From CAZGMJ01 sp964526785 (lineage in GTDB: Bacteria; Planctomycetota; Phycisphaerae; Sedimentisphaerales; Anaerobacaceae), in NCBI GenBank assembly GCA_964526785.1, contig CAZGMJ010000010.1, positions 1-64,000 on the forward strand: DNA of 64,000 nt. The letters run 5' to 3'. The notes under the pieces were generated by a model. The model did no database searches and was not told the DNA's origin. It saw only the letters and a list, made by a program, of their open reading frames with translations. Position 1 is the first letter of the stretch. The number at the start of each line of letters is the position of its first letter. Shown here piece by piece: positions 8,084-15,507 of the stretch. Position numbers and translations under genes: made by a program.

Positions 8084-9748
8084 ATGCAGAAAGTACCGGC
8101 TTTATCGTTGCTAGTTGTAGCCTGTGCGGCATCGGCCGTCTTCGGCATCGAGCCTGCCAATCCGAACCTCAGTGCGAGCGGCCGCGAGGTGCTCGACTAC
8201 CTGGAATCGGTGTATCAGAAGAAGATGCTGGCCGGGTACAACGTGTACGTGCATACGCCCGACGATTACGAGCAGACGGCAAAGCGCGCGGCGATTTGGG
8301 GGCGGGACATACGCTGGCTGGGCGATGCTTCGGAGGTGATTGCACATGCGAAGAAGCACCGTTACATACTGACGCTGCACTGGCATTGGTTCTTCAACGA
8401 GGATTCGGCGTGGCGGGGCAGACGCGAGCATCCGGCTGATGTGGGCAGGATAGTCACGCCCGGCACGGAAGAGCACAAGCAGGTAATGAAAGAACTGGCG
8501 GCGGCGGCCGATACACTGGAGAAACTCGCGGATGCGGACATCCCGGTTCTCTGGCGGCCTTTGCACGAGATCGACGGGGGCTGGTTCTGGTGGACGGACA
8601 GGGAGACCCCTGAGAATACCGCAAGGCTCTGGCGGCTGATGTTCGATTACTTCACGAAGGAGCGGAAACTCGACAATCTCATCTGGGTCTACAGCGCCGG
8701 TGTCGGCAAGAAGAAGACCTTCGAATATCGCAAGCGTTTCTACCCCGGTGCTGATTACGTAGACATTTCGGGCATCGACATATACGGCGTCGATTTTGAG
8801 AAGGATATCGATGCATATTGGGATTACTACGACGTGATGGCCAGAGTATCCCCCGGCAAGATGCTCGTGTGCGGCGAGGGCGATGCGATTCCCGATCCGG
8901 ACAAGACGCAGGCGGGCACCCTGCCCCGATGGCTCTATACCCTTCCCTGGTGGGGCACTCCGAGCAGCCGCAGGCCTGCGGACTGGGCCACGTTCACGAT
9001 GCGACACGAACATATCATCACGCTCGACGAAATGCCGCCGCTGGGCAAAGGCAGTATCGCGCCGCATGTCGGTATTCTCAAACCGCTCGATAACGGGGCG
9101 GCGTTTTTTCCCGATGGCGCACCGGTGTTCGAGGCGTACGCTGTCGATCGCGGCGGGTCGGTGGAGCGCGTCGATTTCTATGCCGGCGAGAAGAAAATCG
9201 GGTCCGATGATTCGGCCCCCTACATCTGCATCTGGACGAATGCGCCGGCGGGCAGTTATGACGTAACCGCGGCGGCCGTGGATAACGAAGGAGCAGAGAC
9301 GATTTCGAACACGATTCGCACAACGGTGGGCCTTGTCGATATCGCGCGAAACAAGGAGGTGGTCGCTTCGTCGGGCGATGCGGGTGAAAAGGCTGTAGAC
9401 GGCGATTACTACTCGGCCTGGGCCAGCGAAAAAAGCGGCGATCAGTGGATATACGTCGATCTGGGCAGGGAGCATCAGATAGAGCGAGTGAATTTGATGT
9501 GGGGCTGGAAGATTCACGCGCAGGACTTTTCCATCGATGTAGCGATTGAAGATCCGAGCGATCCGGGGAGTTGGACAACCGTCCACAGGACAACGGATCG
9601 GGAGTATATTCCCTGGGAAGCGACCGATCGAATCAGTTTTCAGCGTACGCCCGCCCGGTATGTTCGCCTTCACGCCACGAAGCGCGCGGGTAATCAAACC
9701 TGGTCGGGTTACAAGCTAACGGCGCTCGAGGTTCTCATCGAGCCGTAG
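8084..9748 (+). CDS. GH26 mannanase-like glycosidase with Ig-like and discoidin domains
   Basis: 554 residues with signal peptide MQKVPALSLLVVACAASAVFG. Residues about 25-330 are a GH26 (beta/alpha)8 catalytic domain. The acid/base Glu162 is in WRPLHEIDGGWFWW and the likely nucleophile Glu265 in LVCGEGDAIP. An Ig-like segment follows (about 345-410), ending in TISNTIRTTVG. Then comes an F5/8-type C (CBM32-like) module to the end, with VDGDYYSAWAS, WIYVDLG and ARYVRLHATK. Expected reaction: endo-hydrolysis of beta-mannan or a related polymer outside the cytoplasm, the last module binding carbohydrate. The nucleophile assignment is by position and motif only. Confidence 0.88.
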   Translation: MQKVPALSLLVVACAASAVFGIEPANPNLSASGREVLDYLESVYQKKMLAGYNVYVHTPDDYEQTAKRAAIWGRDIRWLGDASEVIAHAKKHRYILTLHWHWFFNEDSAWRGRREHPADVGRIVTPGTEEHKQVMKELAAAADTLEKLADADIPVLWRPLHEIDGGWFWWTDRETPENTARLWRLMFDYFTKERKLDNLIWVYSAGVGKKKTFEYRKRFYPGADYVDISGIDIYGVDFEKDIDAYWDYYDVMARVSPGKMLVCGEGDAIPDPDKTQAGTLPRWLYTLPWWGTPSSRRPADWATFTMRHEHIITLDEMPPLGKGSIAPHVGILKPLDNGAAFFPDGAPVFEAYAVDRGGSVERVDFYAGEKKIGSDDSAPYICIWTNAPAGSYDVTAAAVDNEGAETISNTIRTTVGLVDIARNKEVVASSGDAGEKAVDGDYYSAWASEKSGDQWIYVDLGREHQIERVNLMWGWKIHAQDFSIDVAIEDPSDPGSWTTVHRTTDREYIPWEATDRISFQRTPARYVRLHATKRAGNQTWSGYKLTALEVLIEP

Positions 9749-9826
9749 GATGTCGCCTGGTGTCTTGTGGGTAGATCAGGTTGCCGCCCCACCGACGATA
9801 GTATAGAATGATCCTCGGCTATGGTG

Positions 9827-11779
9827 TTACGGCTGCTGCTGCCATGCTCGCATAAAGGCTGCGAAATCGGAGAAATCGATAATGCCGTCCCCCTTTGGCG
9901 GAGCGAGGTCGAGATTTGCTGTGTCGCCCAGCCAGGCGTCCAGCAGAATCGCCAGATCGTCGGCGTCCACGGCACCGTTACCGTCGAAATCCGCGCGCGA
10001 CGAGCACTGTGCGGGCCGCCCGCTCAATATGAGCGCGTACCACTGCCAATTCTGCAGCGCCCTTTTATACGTAACCTCGACCTGGTATACGCCTCCGCAG
10101 GGCGGCAATGGGATTTCGATTTGTTCGACGTTGTCGCGCGTATTGTCTGCTGCGTACGCCTCTGCGGACGGTTCTTCGGGGTCCAGGACAAAGGGATAAT
10201 GCACGACGCCACAGGGATCGATGATGCGCAGGTCAAGGTCGTTCACCAACCGCGACGACGTATTGTCCAGTCCGCCGACGGCCCGAGCAGGCGGATCGGT
10301 CCACGCCAGTGTAGCGCGGATTGGCGTCCGTCCGTCCGACACAAGTTGGTACGTTTCCAAAGGTATCCGGTCGCGGAGCATGCTTTCAACGATCCCGTTT
10401 GCAGCGGACTCAGCATGGTGCCGGCAGATATGCTCAATTGCCGCCTTGACGTTCATCAGCCCCCACCCGAATGTATAGTCGGGGCCCGCCGTTCCCAGAT
10501 CGTCGGCGGTGTGGATAAGCAGTGCTTTGATTGTGCTGCTTCGCATCATCCGGCCCGGCCGGAGGCGGTCCCAGTATTCCGTCAACAGCAGGGTGGCTCC
10601 TGAAGCGCACGCGGTGGCCATGCTGCTGCCACTGTACGATGCGTACGAAGAGCCGCTGTCGGCCGTTGGCGAGAACAGAGCGGTTCCGTTGGCGACCAGG
10701 TCCGGTTTGATTCGCCCATCGTCCACCGGCCCCCAGCCACTAAACGAAGTCATCCTTGCCCTGCTCGGATCGCGTATACCCCGGTATACGGCGTCGCCGA
10801 CCGCCCCGACGGTCATTACGTTCTTGGCGCTGCTGGTGGGGAGGATCGTGTCATATCCGCCATCATCCCAGCCGTCTTTGTACGGGTCCGTCGCCGGGTC
10901 GAAGGTCTTCTCGACCCATCCGCTGCGGGATTGGTAATACTCGAACTTTTCTCCGGGTGCGGGTGTTCGTTCATTGCGATCGTTGCCCGTGGGCCAGAAG
11001 GGCAGATAGAACGGTGCGTCGAAACAGATGCCGTCTACTTCGCGGGCCTCTGGGTTGTATTGGCCGAAGACATCGGATTCTCTGCTGCCCCATTGCCCAT
11101 ACCATCTTGGCATCTCGCTGTTGTAGTCCCAGCCGGAGATGGTTCCATAGGAATGATTGGATATTTGCAGCTTATCGCGTTCGTCCGGGTGGCTCATCGC
11201 TACGCCGGCCATTTCCGCGAAATCGTCGTCGTATTTGTAGCTGTCGGCCAGTACGCGAGGGGCCATCCCCGTCGCGGCTGCATTGACGCCGTGAGCGGCG
11301 ATCGTACCGACCACATGTGTCGCATGATTGATCGTATCGATCTGATCCTTCAGTACGACGCGCCCGCCGAACTCCTGGTGCGAGGCCAGAGCCGTACCTC
11401 CGTCCCAAACGCCGATGCGTCTTGTGGAGCCATATAATTCGTAAGGCTCGACCCGCAGAATTTCGCCGGCACCGACGGATACGGCCGCATTGACGTTCAG
11501 CGTCTTGAACGCGAGCACAAAATCGTCCCTGACGGCCATGACGTGCCAGACGGTATGATTTCTGCGTCCCTGGGGAGCCCAGTTCTGCCTGCGAGCGATT
11601 GAACGAGCCAGCAGTCTGTCTGTTCGGCTGCGCTGGGCGAGATGTCCGACCACGCGCATGCGGATTTCGGGGTCTCGCAGTTCCGTACGACTCGTGGCGG
11701 CATCTGCGGCCGAAACAGGCGGCCAAGACAAGAGGCTCAACAAGAGCAACAAACTATGCGCTCGGCTTGGGGCGGTCAT
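9827..11779 (-). CDS. Secreted S8 (subtilisin-like) protease with dockerin tail
   Basis: 650 residues. ATG 11779 has AGGAGAA upstream and begins a signal peptide (MTAPSRAHSLLLLLSLLSWP). The peptidase S8 triad is visible: D126 in IGVWDGG, H155 in HATHVVGT, S386 in GSSMA, with oxyanion N208. A C-terminal beta domain (about 450-590, TLAWTDPPA, LVNDLDLRI) is like that of KP-43-type subtilases. The last 60 residues are a dockerin-like pair of EF-hand repeats (ADFDGNGAVDADDLAILLDAW and KGDGIIDFSDFAAFM). It is a secreted endopeptidase probably retained in an extracellular or surface assembly. Confidence 0.92.
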   Translation of the reverse strand: MTAPSRAHSLLLLLSLLSWPPVSAADAATSRTELRDPEIRMRVVGHLAQRSRTDRLLARSIARRQNWAPQGRRNHTVWHVMAVRDDFVLAFKTLNVNAAVSVGAGEILRVEPYELYGSTRRIGVWDGGTALASHQEFGGRVVLKDQIDTINHATHVVGTIAAHGVNAAATGMAPRVLADSYKYDDDFAEMAGVAMSHPDERDKLQISNHSYGTISGWDYNSEMPRWYGQWGSRESDVFGQYNPEAREVDGICFDAPFYLPFWPTGNDRNERTPAPGEKFEYYQSRSGWVEKTFDPATDPYKDGWDDGGYDTILPTSSAKNVMTVGAVGDAVYRGIRDPSRARMTSFSGWGPVDDGRIKPDLVANGTALFSPTADSGSSYASYSGSSMATACASGATLLLTEYWDRLRPGRMMRSSTIKALLIHTADDLGTAGPDYTFGWGLMNVKAAIEHICRHHAESAANGIVESMLRDRIPLETYQLVSDGRTPIRATLAWTDPPARAVGGLDNTSSRLVNDLDLRIIDPCGVVHYPFVLDPEEPSAEAYAADNTRDNVEQIEIPLPPCGGVYQVEVTYKRALQNWQWYALILSGRPAQCSSRADFDGNGAVDADDLAILLDAWLGDTANLDLAPPKGDGIIDFSDFAAFMRAWQQQP

Positions 11780-12137
11780 GTTCTGACTATTCTCCTGATG
11801 TCCGGCGGCGAGGGCCGATTGCGGATACAGCGCATGATTTCGAGGCGTTTGGCGATCCTCCCCGGTCGACCAAGCCAGGCGAACCAGACGCCTGCCAGGA
11901 CGATCGTGCGCCTGCGCTCCAGTATAACAGATAATCCAGTGCGATATGGCCGGGAAACAGGTCGCCGCCAATTATTCTGTGCACGAGACCCTGCACTGCG
12001 GGCTTTTAGCACACAATAGACATACGGGTAGCTTTGAACTGAACGGAGGATGTGCGAATTACAGAAATGAAAGAGCTGCCTCAGCCGCTTCCTTTCTTTC
12101 GAATGGGAGAGGCTGCAGACAGCTCGTACGGATTTGT
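11780..12137. other. Intergenic region between two minus-strand genes
   Basis: 358 bases with no convincing gene. It should contain the protease promoter and, near its right end, the transcript end of the LTXXQ-like gene (hairpin listed separately). Confidence 0.5.
12073..12125 (-). terminator. Candidate terminator of the LTXXQ-like gene
   Basis: An interrupted stem GAGCTG-CT-AGCC pairs with GGCT-AG-CAGCTC, and on the minus strand it is followed by T-rich TTTCATTTC. It lies 12 bases past the stop codon. The stem has mismatches, so confidence is moderate. Confidence 0.4.
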
Positions 12138-12830
12138 TTAGTCGAGCACACCCATCAGAACCAGGGTGGCTTCCTGCTCGACATTGAGACTCTGCTTGAG
12201 TTCGGCCTGGGCTTTTGCCAGTTGCTGTTTGACGCTTTCCCGTGTGGTACGAAAAGCTGCCAGTTTCGCCTTTACCTGCTCGGCAGTAGCCGCATCGTCT
12301 TGTAAGGTTGTTTGGAGGTCTTGCCGGGATTTTTCGAGCGGTGTCATTTCATCCCGGTCGGGCATAGCTTGTCTGCCGGGGCCCCGGCGGCCTTGCAACT
12401 CCCGATCATCGGGACTGGTTTGCATATTGCCGGGTCGACCGCGCATGCCGCCACGACCGCCGGCCATACCGCCACGAGCACCTCCGAACATGCCGCCGCG
12501 AGCACCAGCGGTCATGCCGCGATTGCCGTCGAGCTGACGATTCAATTCCATAACCTCCGTCAGTTTCGGCTCCATTTCCTTCCACTGAGCATCTGAGACT
12601 CCCAGGCTATTCCGGAGTCGCATGCTCATTATCTGCTGCATTCGCTGCTGCATCTGGTCGGCGTCCATTTGATCGGGCAGGCCTCGCCCGAAGCCCGCCG
12701 GACCACCCGCCCGGCCGCGACCCATTGGCTGCTGTGTGCCGCCGCTGCGACGTTGTGCGAAAGCGAGGGAACCCATCACAGCCATAGTCAGGCATACCAA
12801 AAAAGCGGCTTTGATTGCTCTTGTTCGCAT
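12138..12830 (-). CDS. Spy/CpxP-like (LTXXQ-type) periplasmic protein with Gly-Arg repeats
   Basis: 230 residues. ATG 12830 has AAAGGAG upstream and starts a signal peptide (MRTRAIKAAFLVCLTMAVMG, cleaved near LAFA-Q). A helical stretch follows (LRNSLGVSDAQWKEMEPKLTEV form). A low-complexity GGARGG/GGMRGR segment then spans about residues 107-135. The C-terminal helices, ending with LNVEQEATLVLMGVL, resemble the LTXXQ motif region. Such proteins are periplasmic stress or metal-responsive helical proteins. Assignment to the family is by pattern, not alignment. The Gly/Met/Arg-rich insert is typical of planctomycete versions. Confidence 0.65.
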   Translation of the reverse strand: MRTRAIKAAFLVCLTMAVMGSLAFAQRRSGGTQQPMGRGRAGGPAGFGRGLPDQMDADQMQQRMQQIMSMRLRNSLGVSDAQWKEMEPKLTEVMELNRQLDGNRGMTAGARGGMFGGARGGMAGGRGGMRGRPGNMQTSPDDRELQGRRGPGRQAMPDRDEMTPLEKSRQDLQTTLQDDAATAEQVKAKLAAFRTTRESVKQQLAKAQAELKQSLNVEQEATLVLMGVLD

Positions 12831-13042
12831 CTTTGTGCTCCTTTCAAATTGGCGATATCGTTCTTGCATCTTTTGAGACCATGCTCTGTATATGTAGTGC
12901 CGTGGGATTGATCCGGGGTTACAGAAAAACCAGATCGATGCAACAACTTTCGCAACATCATAGGATTTCCGGCTCATAAAGCCGACAGGATTTCGATGGA
13001 AAGCAGGCAGACATCCGGACTTCGGCTGTGCGGGCAGGGCAA

Positions 13043-13079
13043 CAAAAAAAGGCAGCACTACGACAATGCAGCACTGCCC
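13043..13079 (-). terminator. Terminator of the BON-repeat gene
   Basis: On the minus strand a GGCAG..CTGCC stem is followed directly by a run of seven T residues, 25 bases past the stop codon at 13104. Confidence 0.6.
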
Positions 13080-13103
13080 GAGTTGTTCCTGTATATGTTG
13101 CGA

Positions 13104-14609
13104 TTAGAATGGAAGCACGCGATTCGGTGGCTCCGTCCATGAATGATCGAAATACCGATCCTCCTCGTTGACCCGGATGTAGCTCTCTACACGCTCGGCT
13201 CCGCCTTCAAAGGCGTTTTCGACAGCCGACAGCAGTTCGGGCCACGTCTCAACCGATCCTGCGATCGTGGCTTTGCCCTTGTCGACGCGGACGGTCAGGT
13301 CGCCGCCATCGACCCACGGACTCCAGGCCCATTGGTCGTGGATGTCCTCCTTGATCTGGCTGTCGGATTTCCACGGCCAGCCTTCCTGGACCTGAATATT
13401 GTTCAGGACCGCGGCGACCCCCTTCACACGGGCGGCGACGTCTTCGGCCTGTTCCTTCTGATACTCATGGTCCACTACGCCCGTCAGGTAGGCCATACGA
13501 TTGCGAACCGTCACGATCAAATCAAACCGGTCGACAATCGGGTCCCATGCCAGGGCCTCGCGCAGGTCCTGAGCGATGGTGCTGTCCTCGATGTCGGTTT
13601 CGGGCCGAACTTTCAGGTTGTTCTCGACCTGCAAAACGCCGGTCGTGTTGCGCGCATCGCGTTCGGCGGATCGAAGGGCCTGCAGGTTGTTGACCGTACC
13701 TGAGAGTGTTACCGTTCCGTCGTTGACCTGCACGTCGATATTGAACGAGGCAACGCGAGGATCATACAGAAAGGCATCTCGGACGGATTTCTTGATCTGG
13801 CCGTCGGTGGTCGAAGCGACCTTCCAGTCACGCTGCATCTCATCTGCCGCCCACGGCTTGACTTCTAAATCGGTTGCCTTAACCCGTTTTACGCCTGCGA
13901 CGTGGGCATCCGTTCGTGCGTATATCTTCTCCGCCAGACTACCGACTGTACCTGAAAGCGTAACGACGCCGTCATTGACTTCGATGTCAATGAGGTAGTC
14001 ATCGATGTACGAGTCGGCTTTGAGACGGCCCTCGATGTCCGCCTTGATATCCCGGTCGCTGCGACCTTCGGTGTATTCATAATCGATGCGATTGCGGACG
14101 CCGAGAACTCCGCGGACGCCCTTTACCACTCTCGCGGCAAGTTGTTTTTCCGCCCAGGAATCTACGGTTCCCTGTAAGGTCACGATTCCTTCGTTAACTG
14201 AAACGTCGATCTCGTAAGCTTCGGTTGCAGGATCGATGCGCAGCGAGTCGGTAACATCAGTCTCCAGAGCGTCTTCGGACCTTGCCGCGGTACGCACGCC
14301 GAGTCTGTCAACAATGCTCCGCACACCTTTGATGCTTCGGGCGACGTTCAGGGCCTTTTCCTTTTCGAGCAGATTTGCCACCGAGCCCGACAGCGTGGCC
14401 ACCCCGTCGATGGTCTTAACATCGATCAAATGGGGCGAAACTCCTTCTTCGATTAGCAGATTTGTCTCAATGGCGTTCGTGATTTCCGCGTCACTCATCT
14501 TATCGTTGTTTGCCGCATGCAGGCCACTGGCGAGAGCCCAACAGGCGGCCACGATTGCTGCGTGTAGAATCCATCTCCTGGGCTGCAATTGCGTGTTGCC
14601 AATTTGCAT
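13104..14609 (-). CDS. Periplasmic protein with six BON domains
   Basis: 501 residues. The signal peptide is residues 1-33 (hydrophobic core WILHAAIVAACWALASGLHA). The rest is six tandem BON domains of about 70 residues, each with the marks ID-(V/E)-x-(D/E)G-x-(V/A)TL-x-G-x-V and a following helix ending in a VKGV-like turn. Examples are DVKTIDGVATLSGSV, VSVNEGIVTLQGTV, IEVNDGVVTLSGTV and VQVNDGTVTLSGTV. The fifth copy is degenerate (TVRNRMAYLTGVV). BON domains bind phospholipid or sit in osmotic-stress proteins such as OsmY; six copies is more than usual. AAAGGAGG precedes ATG 14609. Confidence 0.88.
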   Translation of the reverse strand: MQIGNTQLQPRRWILHAAIVAACWALASGLHAANNDKMSDAEITNAIETNLLIEEGVSPHLIDVKTIDGVATLSGSVANLLEKEKALNVARSIKGVRSIVDRLGVRTAARSEDALETDVTDSLRIDPATEAYEIDVSVNEGIVTLQGTVDSWAEKQLAARVVKGVRGVLGVRNRIDYEYTEGRSDRDIKADIEGRLKADSYIDDYLIDIEVNDGVVTLSGTVGSLAEKIYARTDAHVAGVKRVKATDLEVKPWAADEMQRDWKVASTTDGQIKKSVRDAFLYDPRVASFNIDVQVNDGTVTLSGTVNNLQALRSAERDARNTTGVLQVENNLKVRPETDIEDSTIAQDLREALAWDPIVDRFDLIVTVRNRMAYLTGVVDHEYQKEQAEDVAARVKGVAAVLNNIQVQEGWPWKSDSQIKEDIHDQWAWSPWVDGGDLTVRVDKGKATIAGSVETWPELLSAVENAFEGGAERVESYIRVNEEDRYFDHSWTEPPNRVLPF

Positions 14610-14671
14610 AAAAGACCTCCTTTCGAAGATAATGATTCCGTGTCCCTTCTTGTAAAGAACTGTTAGTACTA

Positions 14672-14700
14672 ACTTTATGATTGTCGCGTTACGCTGCCAA
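14672..14700 (-). promoter_or_regulatory. Sigma-70-type promoter of the BON gene
   Basis: Reading the minus strand: TTGGCA, 17 bases, TAAAGT, giving a leader of about 56 bases before ATG 14609. Confidence 0.45.
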
Positions 14701-14985
14701 TGAGGGCTTTCCTCAATTCGGCGTCCACCAACTGCTTACCCGGGCGACAGATACGGCCGGGATGGTCTCTCACACTTGCGGTAGTATGCTGTGAACAGCG
14801 TTTTTGGGAGGTTTCGGCGCTTGACGGATCAGGATGTCTTGGTGTACACTATGTGTTTAGTTGGGTTTCAACAGCCGACAGTGTACGTAAGGGCCTGCGG
14901 TGAAAGGTTTTACGTTTTTGTTGTGGCGTGTTTGAATCCAACTTTTGTTTTCGGTCTGGACAATCTGGATTTTGGGCTTTTTGGT
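14701..14985. other. Intergenic region upstream of tRNA-Glu
   Basis: No gene was seen between the BON promoter and the tRNA. It includes a candidate plus-strand promoter at 14821-14850. The sequence between that promoter and the tRNA is T/G-rich without obvious structure. Confidence 0.5.
14821..14850 (+). promoter_or_regulatory. Candidate promoter of tRNA-Glu
   Basis: TTGACG, 18 bases, TACACT. The predicted start near 14857 would leave a leader of about 129 bases before the mature tRNA. Confidence 0.4.
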
Positions 14986-15058
14986 GCCCCCTTCGTCTAG
15001 TGGCCTAGGATATCAGGTTCTCATCCTGGAGACAGGGGTTCGACTCCCCTAGGGGGTA
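14986..15058 (+). tRNA. tRNA-Glu (anticodon CTC)
   Basis: 73 bases forming a full cloverleaf. The acceptor stem GCCCCCT pairs with AGGGGGT, closed by a G-T pair, with discriminator A15058. The D-arm begins TCGTCTAG, the anticodon stem TCAGG/CCTGG surrounds loop TTCTCAT with anticodon CTC, and the T-arm is CAGGGGTTCGACTCCCCT with overlap into the acceptor. The CCTTCGTCTAG start is typical of bacterial tRNA-Glu. CCA is not encoded. Confidence 0.96.
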
Positions 15059-15068
15059 TTGTTTCTTT

Positions 15069-15107
15069 GGCCAGGAACGCGGTTTTTGATGTGTCCTGGC
15101 CGTTTTT
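15069..15107 (+). terminator. Intrinsic terminator after tRNA-Glu
   Basis: A perfect 8-bp stem GGCCAGGA/TCCTGGCC with a 17-base loop, followed after one G by five T residues. It begins 11 bases after the tRNA. Confidence 0.85.
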
Positions 15108-15507
15108 GTGTCTCAGGTTGTCCATGCAATCTCTTGTCTTCTGCGGTCGGCGTCCAGACAGATGGACGGAGCAGCGTAACGAAAGCGATTTCCTGGCTTG
15201 CCTTCCCGCAGGGCAGATTGCACCTTCGGGCAATACAGCCACCGGAGGGCAATCGCCTGTGCTATTTTCGATGGACCTTTGGGGCAGAGGACCTTTGGTC
15301 GCGTCCGGGAGGTTCGTGCCGGTCATTATGTCAATTCCGATGCCGCCTTTGGTGGTGATATAGACGATTACTTTGGCACCGAATACGCCGAGGCTGTCGG
15401 GGGTGGTCTGAATCGCCGGTTCACTTGGAGCGTTCGGGCTCGTATAATGCGTAAAAGTCGACAGTCTGAACGAATGCGAATAGAAAACAGAGGCAGGGCC
15501 ACACGTC
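15108..15507. other. Intergenic region
   Basis: 400 bases between the tRNA terminator and the HzsA-like gene. Short open frames occur on both strands, but none has a ribosome site with plausible protein sequence. It contains the promoter at 15420-15448. Confidence 0.5.
15420..15448 (+). promoter_or_regulatory. Sigma-70-type promoter of the HzsA-like gene
   Basis: TTCACT, 17 bases, perfect TATAAT. The start near 15455 leaves about 53 bases before ATG 15508. Confidence 0.5.

Noticed and set aside
8111..9697. Open frame of 528 codons antisense to the GH26 gene
   Set aside because: No ribosome site, unusual Arg/Ile/His-rich composition and full overlap with a gene having clear catalytic motifs; a shadow of GC-rich codon use.
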